Assembly: GCF_907164915.1 (NCBI RefSeq)
Contig: NC_061870.1
Coordinates: forward strand, 7,401,714-7,465,713
Length of the DNA: 64,000 bases
Direction: 5' to 3'
From: Impatiens glandulifera
Taxonomy: Eukaryota; Streptophyta; Magnoliopsida; Ericales; Balsaminaceae
Shown: piece after piece, positions 39,497 to 52,970 of the stretch
How positions within the stretch are numbered: position 1 is the first letter of the stretch
Layout: each line of letters opens with the position of its first letter
Made by a program: the position numbers and the translations under genes
The notes under the pieces: model-generated
What the model saw: only the letters and a program-made list of their open reading frames with translations
The model's database searches: none
What the model was told of the DNA's origin: nothing

Positions 39497-42262
39497 AGAT
39501 TTTTTTTATCAAGGCAAAACCATCATTTTTCATGATTTAAACTAAAGAAAAAAACAGCACAAAAGACATTACAACAAGAAAACAAGTCATTAAAACAAAC
39601 TATAGCGCCTTAAAGATTTAACAATGTGTGATTACACCAAAAGAAATGCTCCAATTTTAACTAAGCACCGATTTTTGTTCGGTTGTAGGAATATGCATCC
39701 ACGTCTGAATAAGTGAGTTTCCATCAACAACAATATCATTCCAAACTTGTTTCATCGTGCTTCGAAACTTGGTGAAAGCTCTTGCAGTTCTTTCCGTCCA
39801 AACAAGGTAGATAATAGATCCAAAGAAACATTTGAAGACCTTGAATTAATATAACATCCATTTCCTTAACAATCAATAAGGCTTTAAATTTTTATCATAA
39901 TTTTGGGAAATGAGGACATTCATATTCGTAAAGAACTTACTCCATAAATTTGTTACATGTGGTCATATTCCAAACAGATAATCAATGTGTTCCTCATGCC
40001 CCTCAGAAATAAGACAGTTAGAATTAAGAATTCTCATAAACTTCTTAAAATAGTCACGAGTAGCTAGTATAAGCAATAGGATAAACTGATGATTTGGGAT
40101 AATTTTTGACGATCTGACTACATGTTACCAATCAATAATTTGTCCTCTAGTATGTAAGATATCCCAAGCCAAACTCGAAACAACTCTTCATCATTCTCAA
40201 CATTCCAAACCCAAGTAAAAGAACCATCATGAAACTGAATGATTTGTAACGTGTTTAGAATTTTTGAACACCTTCGGGAATATGCCTCATAAGAAAATTA
40301 CACCTCCCATCAGCAATCTCACGAATAGTTGCCACAAGACAATCCTTTTTATTCGAACGTTGTTAAACTCCTCCTTTAGTAAGATATGAGAATTTTGAAC
40401 CATGGAATATGTCAAAATCTTGTGTTTCTACCATCACCTACATCAATTTGAACCATATGTGCAGTATCATGCTTTACTCTAAGAATCTTCTTGAGAGATC
40501 AAGGTATTTCCTCCTTGATTCTACACATCCAAATACTAGTTTTCGTTTTCATATATCAATAATGAACCATCGTACTCACAGAGAATCAATCTTCATCTCA
40601 ACAGTCCAAAACTGTTGGAATGTAAGCGCTTTATTCCACTCTAGATCATTTTTTATATCGCGACCTCCTTCAGCTTTAGGTGTACAAACATGTTCCCCGC
40701 TAATATTTTTTCCCCACGACCTTGGCTACCCTAAATAAAATTTCTCATGATACGATCAAGCTCGTACATAACTCTTTTGAGGATAACTATCTTATGTGCT
40801 CAAAATCTGATAATACCCACAATGACCCTCTTTACTAATTCAATCCTTCCCGCATATAATAGTTTTTGGTACTCCACCCCTAAATAGAGTTCTTCACATT
40901 TTCAAAAAACAATTTAATATGGACTTTGTACCTACTTAGACGATAAGGGAACGTCAAGATATATGACCGATAGTGAACCCTCCTTGATACCCATAATTCT
41001 GAAAATGCTCGTCTTAGTTTCCTCCTTAACACAACCATAAAAAGTCAAACTTTTATCTTCCTTTATGAACAAACCTGTAATACTAGAAAAAAGAATGAAT
41101 GCTTCCTTAATGATATTGACAAACTCCACTACTTTAGACACAATAAATACATCATCCGTAAAATATATATGTGTGATAGTTTCATCCCTGCAATGTGGGT
41201 GAATGATGAATGGTAGAGTTTTTAATAGCATTTTGAAAAAGCGATAAAAAATCTTTATGATAAGGATAAAAAGGTAAGTAGCGAGAGGATCTCTCTGTCT
41301 CACACCACTTTCACCTTTAAAAAAACTCATGAATACTATTAACACAAACAATAAAGTGAAGAGTTATAACACATTGCCTAATGAAATCAATGTAAATAAC
41401 CGGGAATTCAGAAACATAAATGTATTTAAGAATTGTGTCCCATCTAATATAACTTTAAAAGCAACACAAGGAGATATGGAGATCTTACGGTAGCCCTTCA
41501 AAAGTCCCTACATAAGAAGAATATTGTATGAAATACAAAGACCAGGGATAAATAATTATTGTTCCGGACCCAAAAGCCTAACAATAACATTTTTAAAACG
41601 ATGAAAAATAATTTTGAAAATAATTTGTAAATCACATTACAACAAGAAATGGGATGAAATTTCTGAATCCTAAAAGTACAAAACTCTTATGGATCATATT
41701 TAGAACCATCAACTTTAACATTCTCTAGTTCGTAAAGAATTCCAAATCACCATCACAAATATCCTTACCAAGAACCTCCCAATTTTCCTTTAAAAAATGT
41801 TGCATAGAACCCGTTACGTCCCATGCTTTTAACCCCTTTGATTGGAAATATCACATTATTGATTTCTTTAACATTGAACTTCATGATCTACCACTTTTTT
41901 TCATCACATTTTATCTTCTTTTGAATAATCTAGCAAAAAATTGAAAGATCACCATCAATAACAGCAACGGTACTAAAAACCCTGTGAAGTAATGAATGGC
42001 TTCATCATGAATAAGCTTATGACCTTTTATAGTAACACCCTCAACATTCTCATGCACATTGTTACGAATATTTTAAGAAGAACACTTCTTAAAGAAGAAA
42101 TATGTGTTTTTATCCCAAGGGATAACCAATTTTCTCTAATTTTCTGTAAAACACTTTCCTCTTTCAAGCTAAGATCCCTAAAAACTCGAAACCAATTCTT
42201 CATCTACAGTTCTGAAGACACTAGAAAACTCACTAAAGGAGGAAGAATAATTATACTGCTTA
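39497..42262 (-). mobile_element. Decayed L1-type LINE, ORF2 region
   Basis: The minus strand carries a LINE reverse transcriptase. The best block (41351-40932) reads GESGVRQRDPLATYLFILII, then ITHIYFTDDVFIVSK, then LSVIYLDVPLSSK. These are the RQGDPLSPYLF, FADD and YLGVPL motifs of plant L1 elements. The catalytic block reads FTDD in place of FADD, keeping both Asp. Upstream (42250-41950) matches the pre-RT region (NWFRVFRDLSLKEESVLQKI). Downstream at 39830-39680 is the C-terminal part (YLVWTERTARAFTKFRSTMK, then QVWNDI). A poly(T) run at 39499 marks the 3' end. Stops and frame changes are frequent. Neither the endonuclease domain nor ORF1 was seen. Confidence 0.78.
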
Positions 42263-42581
42263 ATTAAGAAAGTTAGATTGATCTCTCTCAAACATCTCGA
42301 TCAATTTGGAAAACTGATGAAAACTTTGTGAACTTTAAGAATCATGTTGAGTATAAAATTGCAAACCTTTTATTGATATTGATGTCTCTCTATATAAAAA
42401 AGTCTCTTCATAGATGGTGTGTATTTTTACTATTTAGTGTTATGACAGTATAAAAATATTGATGGCAAAAGACTTAAAATCAAGCACCAGATCATAATGG
42501 TGATGTAATTCCCGAAAAATGTGGTTATCTATTTTGGTAATAAGCACTAATTATGTAAGAACAAGCTAGAGAAATAATAAA
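42263..42581. other. AT-rich sequence without recognised features
   Basis: Nothing recognisable was seen on either strand. Confidence 0.4.
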
Positions 42582-42779
42582 GCTTTGCGAGAAGAGAATC
42601 AGACTCTTAGAGTGAAGATTTAGGAGATGAGGGAAGAACAAGCCACAATGAGAGTTGAACAAGCATCAACCCAAGCTGCAATTATAGTTGAACAAGCATC
42701 AGCCCAAGCTGCACAAGCTACAATGAAAGAACAAATTGCATTCTTAATGTCACATTTCCCGCCCCACCTTCAAAACTAG
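42582..42779 (+). pseudogene. Gln/Glu-rich coiled-coil remnant, possibly a CACTA transposase C-terminus
   Basis: The frame reads ALREENQTLRVKI, a TAG, then EMREEQATMRVEQASTQAAI and a second VEQASAQAAQATM copy, ending IAFLMSHFPPHLQN and a stop at 42779. The repeated EQAS(T/A)QAA unit and final Phe-Pro-Pro are like the tails of plant CACTA transposases. No other transposase domain is adjacent, so the call is based on composition only. Confidence 0.35.
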
Positions 42780-45450
42780 ATGTATTTGAGTGTTATGGAT
42801 CTTATTTTTGGCATGAAAGTTTTATTTTTTCTACATATGTTTTGATTGATAATTGTTATATAGTATTGTTGATATTTGGTATGAACATGGATGGGGAATA
42901 AAAAAAATAAATATATTTTTTGAAAAAAAATAGACAATCGTAGGCTTTGTTGAGATCTGTCGTTTTTACATGCCCACAGTTGTTTCTTAACCCATCGGTC
43001 TACCACGACGATTTCTGGAACATTGTTAAAAATTGGGGTTTCATTAACGACATAAGTCGTCCTTAAAACCCTAAAATTATATGTATAAGACTAAATTTGA
43101 CGGCTCCAATATCCGTCCGTATCTCTTGGTATTACCCGTGTCAGTAAAAGGGAAAGAGTTTTCCCGATAGCTTGAAATCTTTCAGTAAAGGATCGTCGAC
43201 ACCTTTCACTAGAGCTGTCAATTAGCATGAATTTACATTTTAAAATCAAATTGTTAACTCCGAATTTTAAAATTATAAATCGATAAATTAAAATAAGTGT
43301 CTTCATCACTATTTCTCATTCAACAAATTGTTTTAAATTTCGTTCCCAAAAGTCGATGATGGTAGCCGATGAATTAATCGTTCTTCTCGAAAACGTATTA
43401 GCTCGATAATTTATTGGGAAACGTCTTTATATATAATTATTATTTTTTTCCTAATGACAAATTTTGTCTTTGTTATCATTTTTTTAATATAAATGAACAA
43501 TTTTAAAAAAAAAATATTGTCAAAAACATCAATATAAGAAAAGAAAATATGAAAACAATCAATATTCAAGTAACATTTAAATATACTCTTTCGATTACAA
43601 ACAATTTAATTTGATAATACAATCTTTATAATAAAAATAAAATTAAATGATCAATTGATTACCTAAGAAGAAATATACCACATATTCTTAACAAGATTTT
43701 ATATAATTTTTTTAATATACACCAATAATATTATGACAAAACCAATATTGATAGTATACAGTAAGAAATTTAAAATAATTATTTTGTTAAATATTATATT
43801 TAAAATAATAAAAATCATTTAAATAAAACCATAAAACATGAAATGATCAAAAAAATAATTAAAAAAATGAATAGAATATAACCAAGATACTGATTTAAAT
43901 CAAAGTTTATTATCTTACAATCTTATTATAATGAAAACGGGTTGATGAGAACAGTTTTAGAGATAAAATTCTTAAAGGATTAACGATTGCGAAATTTGTA
44001 TGGAACTTTGGATTCATTCTAAAAAAAAAAAAATAATTAAATAATGTGAGAAACATATAAATTAATGAGTTAAAGGTGGTTATCTGTCCATGCCACGTGT
44101 GCGCAAATCTGACCTATCTTGCCCCATTTTAGATCGCTAATTAGTGGTTCACTTTCCTGACTACGTGGATCCTTCGATATCCACTTAAAAATATGTTTTA
44201 TTAATCATTCTACTATTTTATAATATATATATATATAATATAATATAATATAATATAATATAATATAATATAATATAATATAATATAATATAATATAATA
44301 TGTATATTTAATATAATATGTTATTAGAAAAATATCTAACATAAATAACACTTTCAATTTGTCTACTAGTAGAGCTTTTATAGACAAACACAACTTTTAA
44401 GTCTAATATATGTGTTTCTACTCTTTTTTTTCATCTTTTTCATCTTAATTTTTTTATATATAAGAATAAGTTTAATATTCACATTAATTAGATGGATTAC
44501 AACACATTTACATAAACATTAGTAACACTTTATTAAACATTCATCTAACTTCTTATTATTTTTTTTAATATGGTCATTTATATTCCATTAAAATATGTTG
44601 AGGCAATTAGCTGCCTCGATCCACATATAGGTTGGATTGGTAAGTAGAAGATATATAAATTATATAAACATTTGGTTTTGTGATAGTTTTGGATAATCTT
44701 CAAATACATAATTTTTAATATTAATTGATCAAGACAATTATAGGGTCGTGTTAGCATTGTAAATTTATATAAAAAATAAATAAATAAATGGTTTATTTTC
44801 AAAGTGATCAGCATAAATTTTTTAAGTAAATACAAATTTAAACCTCTATATTAATTAAAATAAATTATAGTCATAGTATAAATCTTTAACAAAAAAGAAT
44901 GAACTTTGTTCCATTTAAGTATTAAAACTTTTGGATTAAAAATCCCAACTTTTGAATTTAAAACATGAAAATAATTGAAGAGCACATTACACAGTAATTG
45001 AATGTTTAAACAATAAATAAAGTTATTGTAACTACTATAATTTTTATCTATCTAATTTATGAATATTAAAATAATTATTTAGAATAAATAAATTTAAAAT
45101 AATTAAATGTAATACTAAACACTACTTAACAATTAATTGCATTAATTATTATGCTAATTAAATATCAATTAATTAAAGCAAAGGTAAAAAAATAGATAAA
45201 TATTATTTCAAATTAATTTTACAAGTCTCAAATAAATTAAATAAATAATTTGAGAAGAATATTTTATTAATTTAAATCTCAAATTAATTATTTTTAAAAA
45301 CTTAAATATATATATATATATTTATATTTGCAAAATAAATATTTGTGTTTATTTAAATATTTTGTAGGTGGAAAATAAAGTCAAAAAGAATAAAAAAAAA
45401 ATCAATTTTAAATAAGCTCTAAAGTTTGAAAATGGGATGTGATCTATTAT
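42780..45450. other. AT-rich intergenic sequence
   Basis: No gene or transposon was recognised. The (TATAA)n run at 44221-44303 is listed separately. The CCACGTGTGCGC G-box-like word at 44094 is isolated and not linked to a gene. Confidence 0.45.
44221..44303. repeat. (TATAA)n microsatellite
   Basis: A nearly perfect 5-bp repeat of about 14 units follows a short TA run. Confidence 0.96.
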
Positions 45451-45459
45451 AGCCAGAAA

Positions 45460-46940
45460 TAAGAGAATCATCTGTAGAGCAGACTACATAAACATTGGGT
45501 GAGGGCTTGAATCACATCCAACACACAACAACAAGTAGCTTCGCTCGCTACAACGTAAGGAAGGCGCTTACGTGTAACACAAGGTCAATTATTGTGCAGC
45601 GTTGTTAGACCAAACACAGATGGCACTTCTAAACGCAATGGACCGCTGAAGGAAAACTACGCCCATACGCGCATTTGCATTTTGGCTCCAACGATGACGT
45701 TTCAACATCAGATCATCGTCTTCCTCATAAAGAACAGGATGAACAACGACTGAAACCTTTAGTTTTTCAAAATGGAACTCGACCGGTACTCATCCAAATC
45801 CGATGATTCAAAGACGAAAATGATTACCCTAACATGGTGATCATTACACATATGATCATAGAGGCAATGATATCCTAATTGGATAAGAACGATCGAATAC
45901 AAACAAAAGTCATTAATGGCCTTTTGTCTGAAATTCGATCCACTTGTTCTTACAACCAACCTTGGTTAGCTATAAATATATAGCTCTCCTTAGAAAAAAT
46001 GAAAGCAAGGTTCACAACCTCGACACTCCAATTCGAACTTCACATAATTCACAATTAAAATATTTTCAAACTTTTGAAAATTTAGAAATTTTTTTGGAAG
46101 GCTCTAAAGTTCAATTCTGAATTATCACAAAGATTTCTAAAGAGTTCAGGATTTTCTCCAACTTACAATAATATTTAATTCATGGTTTAATTCAAGCTAC
46201 AGATTCAAAATGAAATTTTATTCAAATTGAAATTTTTATATTTTAGTTCGAATAGTCTTGAATATTACTCGATTATCCATTTTCTTTAGTTGAATTCGAT
46301 AATAAGATCATTGAAAAGTTTTTTTTCTGAATTCAATTCGAACGAATTAAGATAAATTAAAATACTTATAATAAATTTTGAAAATTTTCAAAATCAGTTT
46401 TTTGTTCATGAGCTCTAGCTCAAGAATTACAGTATAAAAAGTTTCCTTACATCTTTTAAAAGATGTTAGGAGTAATTTTGGATCAATTCTTGTCGGTTAA
46501 GTGTATGTTTACACAAAAATCAAAATTCTAAAAAATTGGAAAAATTGAGTTCTTGAATAGGTTAAAAATGATAGTCAGTATTCATGTTAAAAATAAGAAA
46601 CTTGTTGGTAAGCTTTAATTGTAAGACAAAGCTTAAAAATTAAAAACCCGATTTTTACACAAAAATTACTTCAACATCATCCCAATTGATTAATGCATCG
46701 AAATGATGTTAAAAATGTTCTATGGGATTAGACGAAGCATTCCATACCTTCCGATTGAAGGATAGAACCTCAAATCAAAATACCAAAATATGAAGTTGGT
46801 GTTCTTGGCATTCGACCGAGAATTCCAACCACCCGACCGAGCATCTTAGCATGTGTATTATTTTTGACTAAGAAAATCAATTGTCCCATTCACCCGACCG
46901 AAGGAATTCACTTCGGCCTCATCTTTAACTAAGAAAACCA
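45460..46940 (+). repeat. Tat/Ogre-like LTR, plus orientation, diverged
   Basis: A TATAAATATATAGCTC box at 45972 is preceded by an AAGTCATTAATGGCCTTTTG block and followed by AATTCAGGATTTTCTCCAAC-like sequence (46148). The same blocks occur in the same order on the minus strand in 49690-47240, so this is an LTR of the same broad family in the opposite orientation. The boundaries are approximate. No coding sequence follows in this orientation before the inverted copy begins. Confidence 0.55.
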
Positions 46941-47803
46941 GTTAGCGTCTAATACCCAATCGAATAAATTAACATGGCACGGTCTTAGATCAAGGAGTAG
47001 AGTGCACGATCGAGAACCCTTTCTCCTTCCCTAATTTTTAACTCGATTTTGATTTTCAACATTCCTCCGTACTTAAACACATTTCATCTTTTTTGAAAAT
47101 TTCTTTTTGACACAAATTTAACCCTTAGTCTTAATCTGTCCTGTATTTTTGGTCTTGTTACCTTTTGTCTGCTCATTTTCATCAGCATCAACCCGAGTTT
47201 CCAGCAATGACAACCTTTGTTTGGTCATCATTATACTATATATACTTGATTAGTACCAAAATAAGAACACTGGTTGTTCGTTTTGACCAATTCAAGAACT
47301 AAATTTTTTTTATTTTATTTTCAAAATTTTGATTTTTATTATAATGATCGGGATGGATCAAACATGATCCAAATAGTTGCTCAACATTATTACAATCATA
47401 TTGGGATGTTTTATGGGCTGTAATTCAACAGAATTAACCTAAAAACAACACACCCATTTTTTTAAAATTCAAATTTGGGTTTTTGTTATTTAGATCGATT
47501 GATCGGTATTATCCTATCCAGATAGTTTATAAATAATCTAGGGATGAATTCTTAACCATAAAATACCATAAACATCAAGCATACAAGCTTATGCAATTTG
47601 AAATAGAAAATTTCAAATTCAAACTGTAAGTATAAATTAGAGGTTAATTTGAACCTTACCAAGGATTGGAGAACAATCCTTGATCCTTAGGAAAGCTTTA
47701 TGGATGTACATATCTGAACTTCAAGGCCTTAAACAAAAATTTCGAAAAATTCGAAGCTTTGAAGCATTTATTTGCGGATTTCGATTTTTTTATTTAGGTC
47801 TTC

Positions 47804-49173
47804 TGTTAGAATATAATTGTTAGAACTTATGAAAAGTTTAATGATTAGATAAAACAAAGTTCAAATAAATATGTTAAACCGCTAAGTCATGTCAAGTATA
47901 TTAATTGGTTTAAATATAACAAAAGGTATTGTAGTGTAGTGATAAACACTTCTTCCTGTCACACAAGTTACTAGGGATCAAATTTCACCGACTGCAAATA
48001 ATATTTAAAGTTTTTCTATTTCAGGGAAGCGGAGCAAAATACCAAAATCCGGTAGACGAGATCGGCTCGGCAGATGATATCGGTTCGGTAGATTGACCAG
48101 TAGTCCAACTTCGGTTCGGAAATGGAGATCGGTCAACTGACACTTAATGAAGCATGGAGGGTCATACATGAGCTCCGGTCATTAATAAGTTCCGATTATT
48201 AAATGCTGTCAAGCTCCTGTTAATAAATGAACTGTAGGTAGCTGTCATGCATGTTTGCCTCAGTCCAGAAGCAACCTCTAGAAAGCAGGTAGTTGTTAGG
48301 CAGGCTTGTCCAAGATCACAAGCAATCTTCTGAAATAGGCGACCGACTAATGCATGTCTGCCATGTGTCCAAAATGGAAAAGCGTGCACGCCACCTGATC
48401 CTGACCGACACGGGTTTAGATGTCCAATCCCCTGAGAAGAGAAAAATATGACTGTTGTCATATTTCTCATATAAATAGAAGCTCAAATGTGCTGAATCAT
48501 ATAGCGAAAAAGAAGTGAAAAAAATTCATACAGATCCAACGCACGCGAGCTACAAAACCCAGTTTCACCTGATCAAGCCTGGAAAAACATCTTGAGTTCA
48601 TACAATCATCTTGATCAAAAGTGAAATAGTTGTCAATGTTAAGAACTTTGTGTATTTTACCTTGTGTAAAAGTATTACATCCATTGTGAGTGGTGTAACC
48701 GACGAGCAGTAAATAAGACTCGGTCGGAGTGTGTTTGGTGAATATTCCAGTTAGTGAATATCCTTCTCACTGTGTGAAAAGAAGGGGTGACGTAGGAGTT
48801 TCAACTCCGAACATCCATAAAAACTTGTCTAGTGTTCTTCATTTTATTTTCTATCTTATTTACTCTAACCAATCGAACCGAAATATCTATTATCTCAACC
48901 GAAATAACTTATACTCTCCTTAGCCGAACTCGCTTTCCCCTCATTCAAACCGACTTCTCCTAATACCTTCCAAACTGAATTGTGTGAGTTGTTTCAGATT
49001 GAAACGAACATTTCCACCCTTGAACTCGGTTCAAGAGTTGTGACAATCTGTGTGGTGTTAAGAGCGGTTCTAATCTTTAACCGGATTAGTACAAATGTGT
49101 TGTGTGTATTGTTGTTTAAGCGATCTACCTTTAGCCGGACCCCAGTCCCCTATCGACGATCCCGATCCTAACA
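47804..49173 (+). mobile_element. Solo LTR of a SIRE-like family
   Basis: The sequence runs from TGTTAGAATATAATTG to CCCGATCCTAACA, with near-matching 5-bp flanks TCTTC and GCTTC. It has a TATAAATAG box near 48471, the double-hairpin block at 48751 and a 3' part (GTTCAAGAGTTGTGACAATC, CCGGATTAGTAC, CCCGATCCTAACA) like that of 12797-13967. No internal coding region accompanies it. Confidence 0.75.
48751..48832 (+). other. Conserved LTR double hairpin, copy 5
   Basis: The stem CTTCTCA-CTGTG-TGAAAAG has six of seven pairs. It is followed by GGGGTGACGTAGGAG, a second stem GGAGT-TTCA-ACTCC, then CGAACATCCATAAAAA. Confidence 0.7.
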
Positions 49174-49690
49174 GCTTCTATATAGGTAGGTTGACTTTAA
49201 AATGACTTCAGGGTGTATTTATATTGTCATATGGTCGGTTGAAAAGCCATTAATGGCTTTTGAATATTCTTGGTTGGTAGTCACTGGAATAGGTCATGAC
49301 AGGTCCTATACTTATAGGGAGAATGATCACTATCGTAGGATGATTATTTTGGGCTTTGAATTAGCCAAAATGGTGGACTAACGGAGGATTTCCACTTTGA
49401 CTTGAAGATAAAAGGCGGTTATTCTTATCCACTCTGGTGTCATGACGAAGAAGACAACCGCATGGTTTTGATATCGAGGTGTGTTTCGTCTTGACATTGT
49501 GGAGTTTAAGCGGTCCGATAGCATTTCATCTAACGACAGTCTCCTAATTCGTTGTGGTCTTCGGCGCACGTCTACTTGGCTACAACCAGCTACCTGGAGC
49601 TCTATTAGGCGTTGGATGAAAATCCAACACTTATCTGATGGCCACGAATCCTGCTGCAGCGAATTCTTTTTATTTCGGCTGCACTAGATT

Positions 49691-50640
49691 ACTGATTTAT
49701 TTTTTGTTTTAAATCTTAAGGGATTATTTGAAATTGATTTATCTTTCACCCTTTTGGAATTAATTTTGATTTTTTCAAATACATAAAATAATAAAATAAA
49801 TATGGCAAATAATCTACCAATTTATTTTATTTTATATTTTTAGGATTTAAATAAATAAATTTCTTTAGATGAAATGGATACAACAATTCATCAAAATTAT
49901 TTATTTTTATCATTTATTTTTTCTAAAATTATTTCTAGATATTATGGGTACAACATTTATCCCATTTTTTTTTTATTTTGACCTTAATCCATAATTAATT
50001 TCATTAATTAACACATTAATTAATCATAATTAATTGTTTTAAATAGGTTTTTGGTCATAGGGTTACTTATTTTGATCTTATTTATTTAAAAATAAATCAA
50101 AATACTTTTTTTAATATTATAAATTGGAGTGTAAATATTTAATGAGTGTCCATCTCGAATTGAGTTTGAATACAACAAACTAGTTTTTGAAAATGTTGAT
50201 TTAAGTCTGACATCTAACACTAAGTTATCTTGTCCAATTTATAATGAGGGATTTTATGAAAGATGGAACCTGTAGCGTGTGGCGATTAGAGTGACCTAAT
50301 AATTTTGTATGTAGTAGTTATCGAGGTGCTTCCAAGCGTTGTTTTAGGGAAATCTTTTCCTTGGTGTCTTTTTCTAACAAGGATGATTGTTGTGAAATCT
50401 ATTTTTACAGAACTTGACAAAGCATCCGTAAAATCCATGGAGTAAGGGTAATCATAGGTTTTGAAACATCAATTAATTTTTGTCCTGAATATCATCAAAT
50501 GATTCGTGTTTTAGTCATGTATAAATGGCTAAAGGTTAACTCTATGTGACATACAAGGAACATGAAAGTTTTAGTAATGTTTCATGCGTACTAACAAGTA
50601 ACTTCTTAGGGTGATCATAAATATATTATTATGGTATTGT
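49691..50640. other. AT-rich sequence between LTR and minisatellite
   Basis: No coding frame was recognised. This is probably 3' untranslated sequence of the gypsy element. Confidence 0.4.
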
Positions 50641-52970
50641 AGATATTTATCACGGAAGTTAACAATCTTTCTGTGAAGATCACTCACAGGTGAGGTTGAG
50701 AATGATCATGTATAAATGATCATGGTGCTATCAACATATACGCTTTCGTATCGAGAATTGGAAACAGAACATCATTGGGGTACCTATCGTGAGATAGGAT
50801 TTTAAATAGGACCGGATCAAAATAGTATTAGAGAACAATAACTTCATTAGGGCGCCTATCGTGAGATAAGATTTCTAACAGAACTTTGTGAGATTACCTA
50901 TTCAAAGATAGGATTTGAATAGAATTATATACAAATAATCTCTATGCTTGTTGATAAACAAGAGTTAAATACCTATCGAGAGATAGGGTTTGGAATACTT
51001 ATCTGAATGATAGGGTGAGTACCTATCCAGAGATATAGTTTTCTTAAGTGTGCAATCAGAACATGGGATTTAATTACCTATTGAGTTATAGGGATTTGTT
51101 CGAGGACCTATAGAGTGATACAGTTTGGGGTTTGGACAAGATTATGTACAAACGATCGATGTGCTTATTGACAAACAAGGCTTACTACTTATCAAGAGAG
51201 ATCAAAATTTGAGATACTTGTTTAAATTGCAATCAGGTAATGGGATTTGGTTACCTATCAAGTGATAAGTCTTTTTTCGAGGACCTATCGAGTGATAGGG
51301 TTTGATGTTTGGACAAGATTATGTATAAACGATCGATGTGATTTTTGACAAACAAGGATATTTCTTATCAAGAGAGATTGAATTTTGAGATACCTATTTA
51401 AATGATAGTGTTTGGTTACCTATAGAGTGATAGAGTTTGATCGAGATCATATATAAATGATCGTTGTTCTTGCTGACAAACAAGGCTTAACGCTTTTATG
51501 ACTTGGGGATTTACCTATTGAAAAATAGGGTTTTAACCGGATACCTATCTGGAAATAGGATTTGCTCGAGTACTTATGTGAGTGATAAGGTTTAGAATAC
51601 CTATTCGAGTGATAGAGTTTTGTTTAAACATATATCTAGGGATAGGGTTTGAATTACCTATTTGGATGATAAGGTTTTATTACCTATCGAGTGATAGGGT
51701 TTGATCGGGATCATATACATATGATCTTTGGGTTTGTCGATGGACAAAATATTGGAGGATCTATCGAAAGATAGAGTTTGGTTTGGTGATGCTTTGATTG
51801 CATTGATGTTGTAGTAGGAAATACCTATCGAGTGATATGATTTTAAAGGATCGTATATAAACGATATCTCGACCTATCGACATATAGGGTTTACCAACAA
51901 AATTGTGTACAGATGATTTCTCACACCTATCAACATATAGGGTCTATAAGGGAATTTTGTACGAACAATCTCACGTACCTATCAACATATAGGGTTTACA
52001 GGACGTAATTGTGTAAAAATTGATTTCTCACACCTATTAACAAATAGGATTTCTAACGGAATCATATTCAAAACATGATAGGGTTTACCGACATAATCGT
52101 GTACGAACGATTTATCGCACCTATCAACAATTAGGGTTTACAAGGGATTATGTACGAACAATCTCATGTACCTATCAACAAATAGGGTTTACAAGGGATT
52201 CTGTACGAACAATCTCATGTACCTATCAACAAATAGGCTTTACAAGAAGAAATCGTGTAAAAAATAATTTCTCGCACTTATTAACAAATAGGATTTCTAG
52301 TAGAATCATATACAAATGATGTCGACCTATCAACATATAAGGTTTACTAGATCATGGACGTACGATCTAAGGTCCTTGTCGACATACAAGATTGTTAACG
52401 GATAATCTTATAAATGATCTCTAATCTTGTTAACAGACAAGGCTTCTAACGAAATCGTGTATGAACGATTTCTTGTATATATCAGCATATAGAGTTAGAT
52501 ACCTAATTTTAACTAGATCTTTTAGTGGAATCGTATAAAAACGATCTATCATATCTATAAATAGATATGATTTATGATACATAATTAAAATCAGGGTTTG
52601 AACAGAATCTTACAAACAATTTCACGTACTTATCAACCTATATGGTTTAAATACCTAACTACAATTAGATTTAAATGGGATTGTATACGAAAAATCTCAT
52701 GTGCCTATCAACCGATAGGGTTTAGGAGGCATAACTACAACTAGTATTTAAACGGGGTTGTGTATAAATAATCTCACGTACCTATCAACAAACAAAGTTT
52801 CAATACCTAAATACAATTAAGATTTAAACGAGATTATGTACGAACAATCTCACGTGCCTATCAACATATAAGGTTTAGATACCTAACTACAATTAGGGTT
52901 TAAACGGGATTGTGTATGAACAATCTCACGTACCTATCAACATATATGGTATAAGAGACTCGATTTTACT
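50640..52970. repeat. Palindromic minisatellite, CCTATC/GATAGG and GATCGT/ACGATC
   Basis: Two alternating short palindromes make up 2.3 kb. One is ACCTATCGAGTGATAGGGTTT and its CAACATATAGGG variant. The other is GATTATGTACAAACGATC-like. Spacing is about 51 bp in the tightest part (52140-52240), with a higher-order unit of about 175 bp at 51110-51460. The array lies between gypsy integrase and LTR. Confidence 0.9.

Larger units (their letters stand above)
46941..49690 (-). repeat. Tat/Ogre-like 3' LTR, minus orientation, interrupted by a solo LTR
   Basis: On the minus strand a TATAAATACACCCTGAAG box near 49225 is preceded by AAGCCATTAATGGCTTTTC. It continues after the nested solo LTR with GGATTGTTCTCCAATCC (47665), and then AGTTCTTGAATTGGTCAAAA (47300), which matches AGTTCTTGAATAGGTTAAAA at 46547. 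Orientation and position suit the 3' LTR of the gypsy element to the right. The ends are not precisely defined. Confidence 0.55.

Noticed and set aside
42776..43309. Minus-strand open frames in AT-rich sequence
   Set aside because: They have no start context, domain or codon pattern and are likely chance frames.
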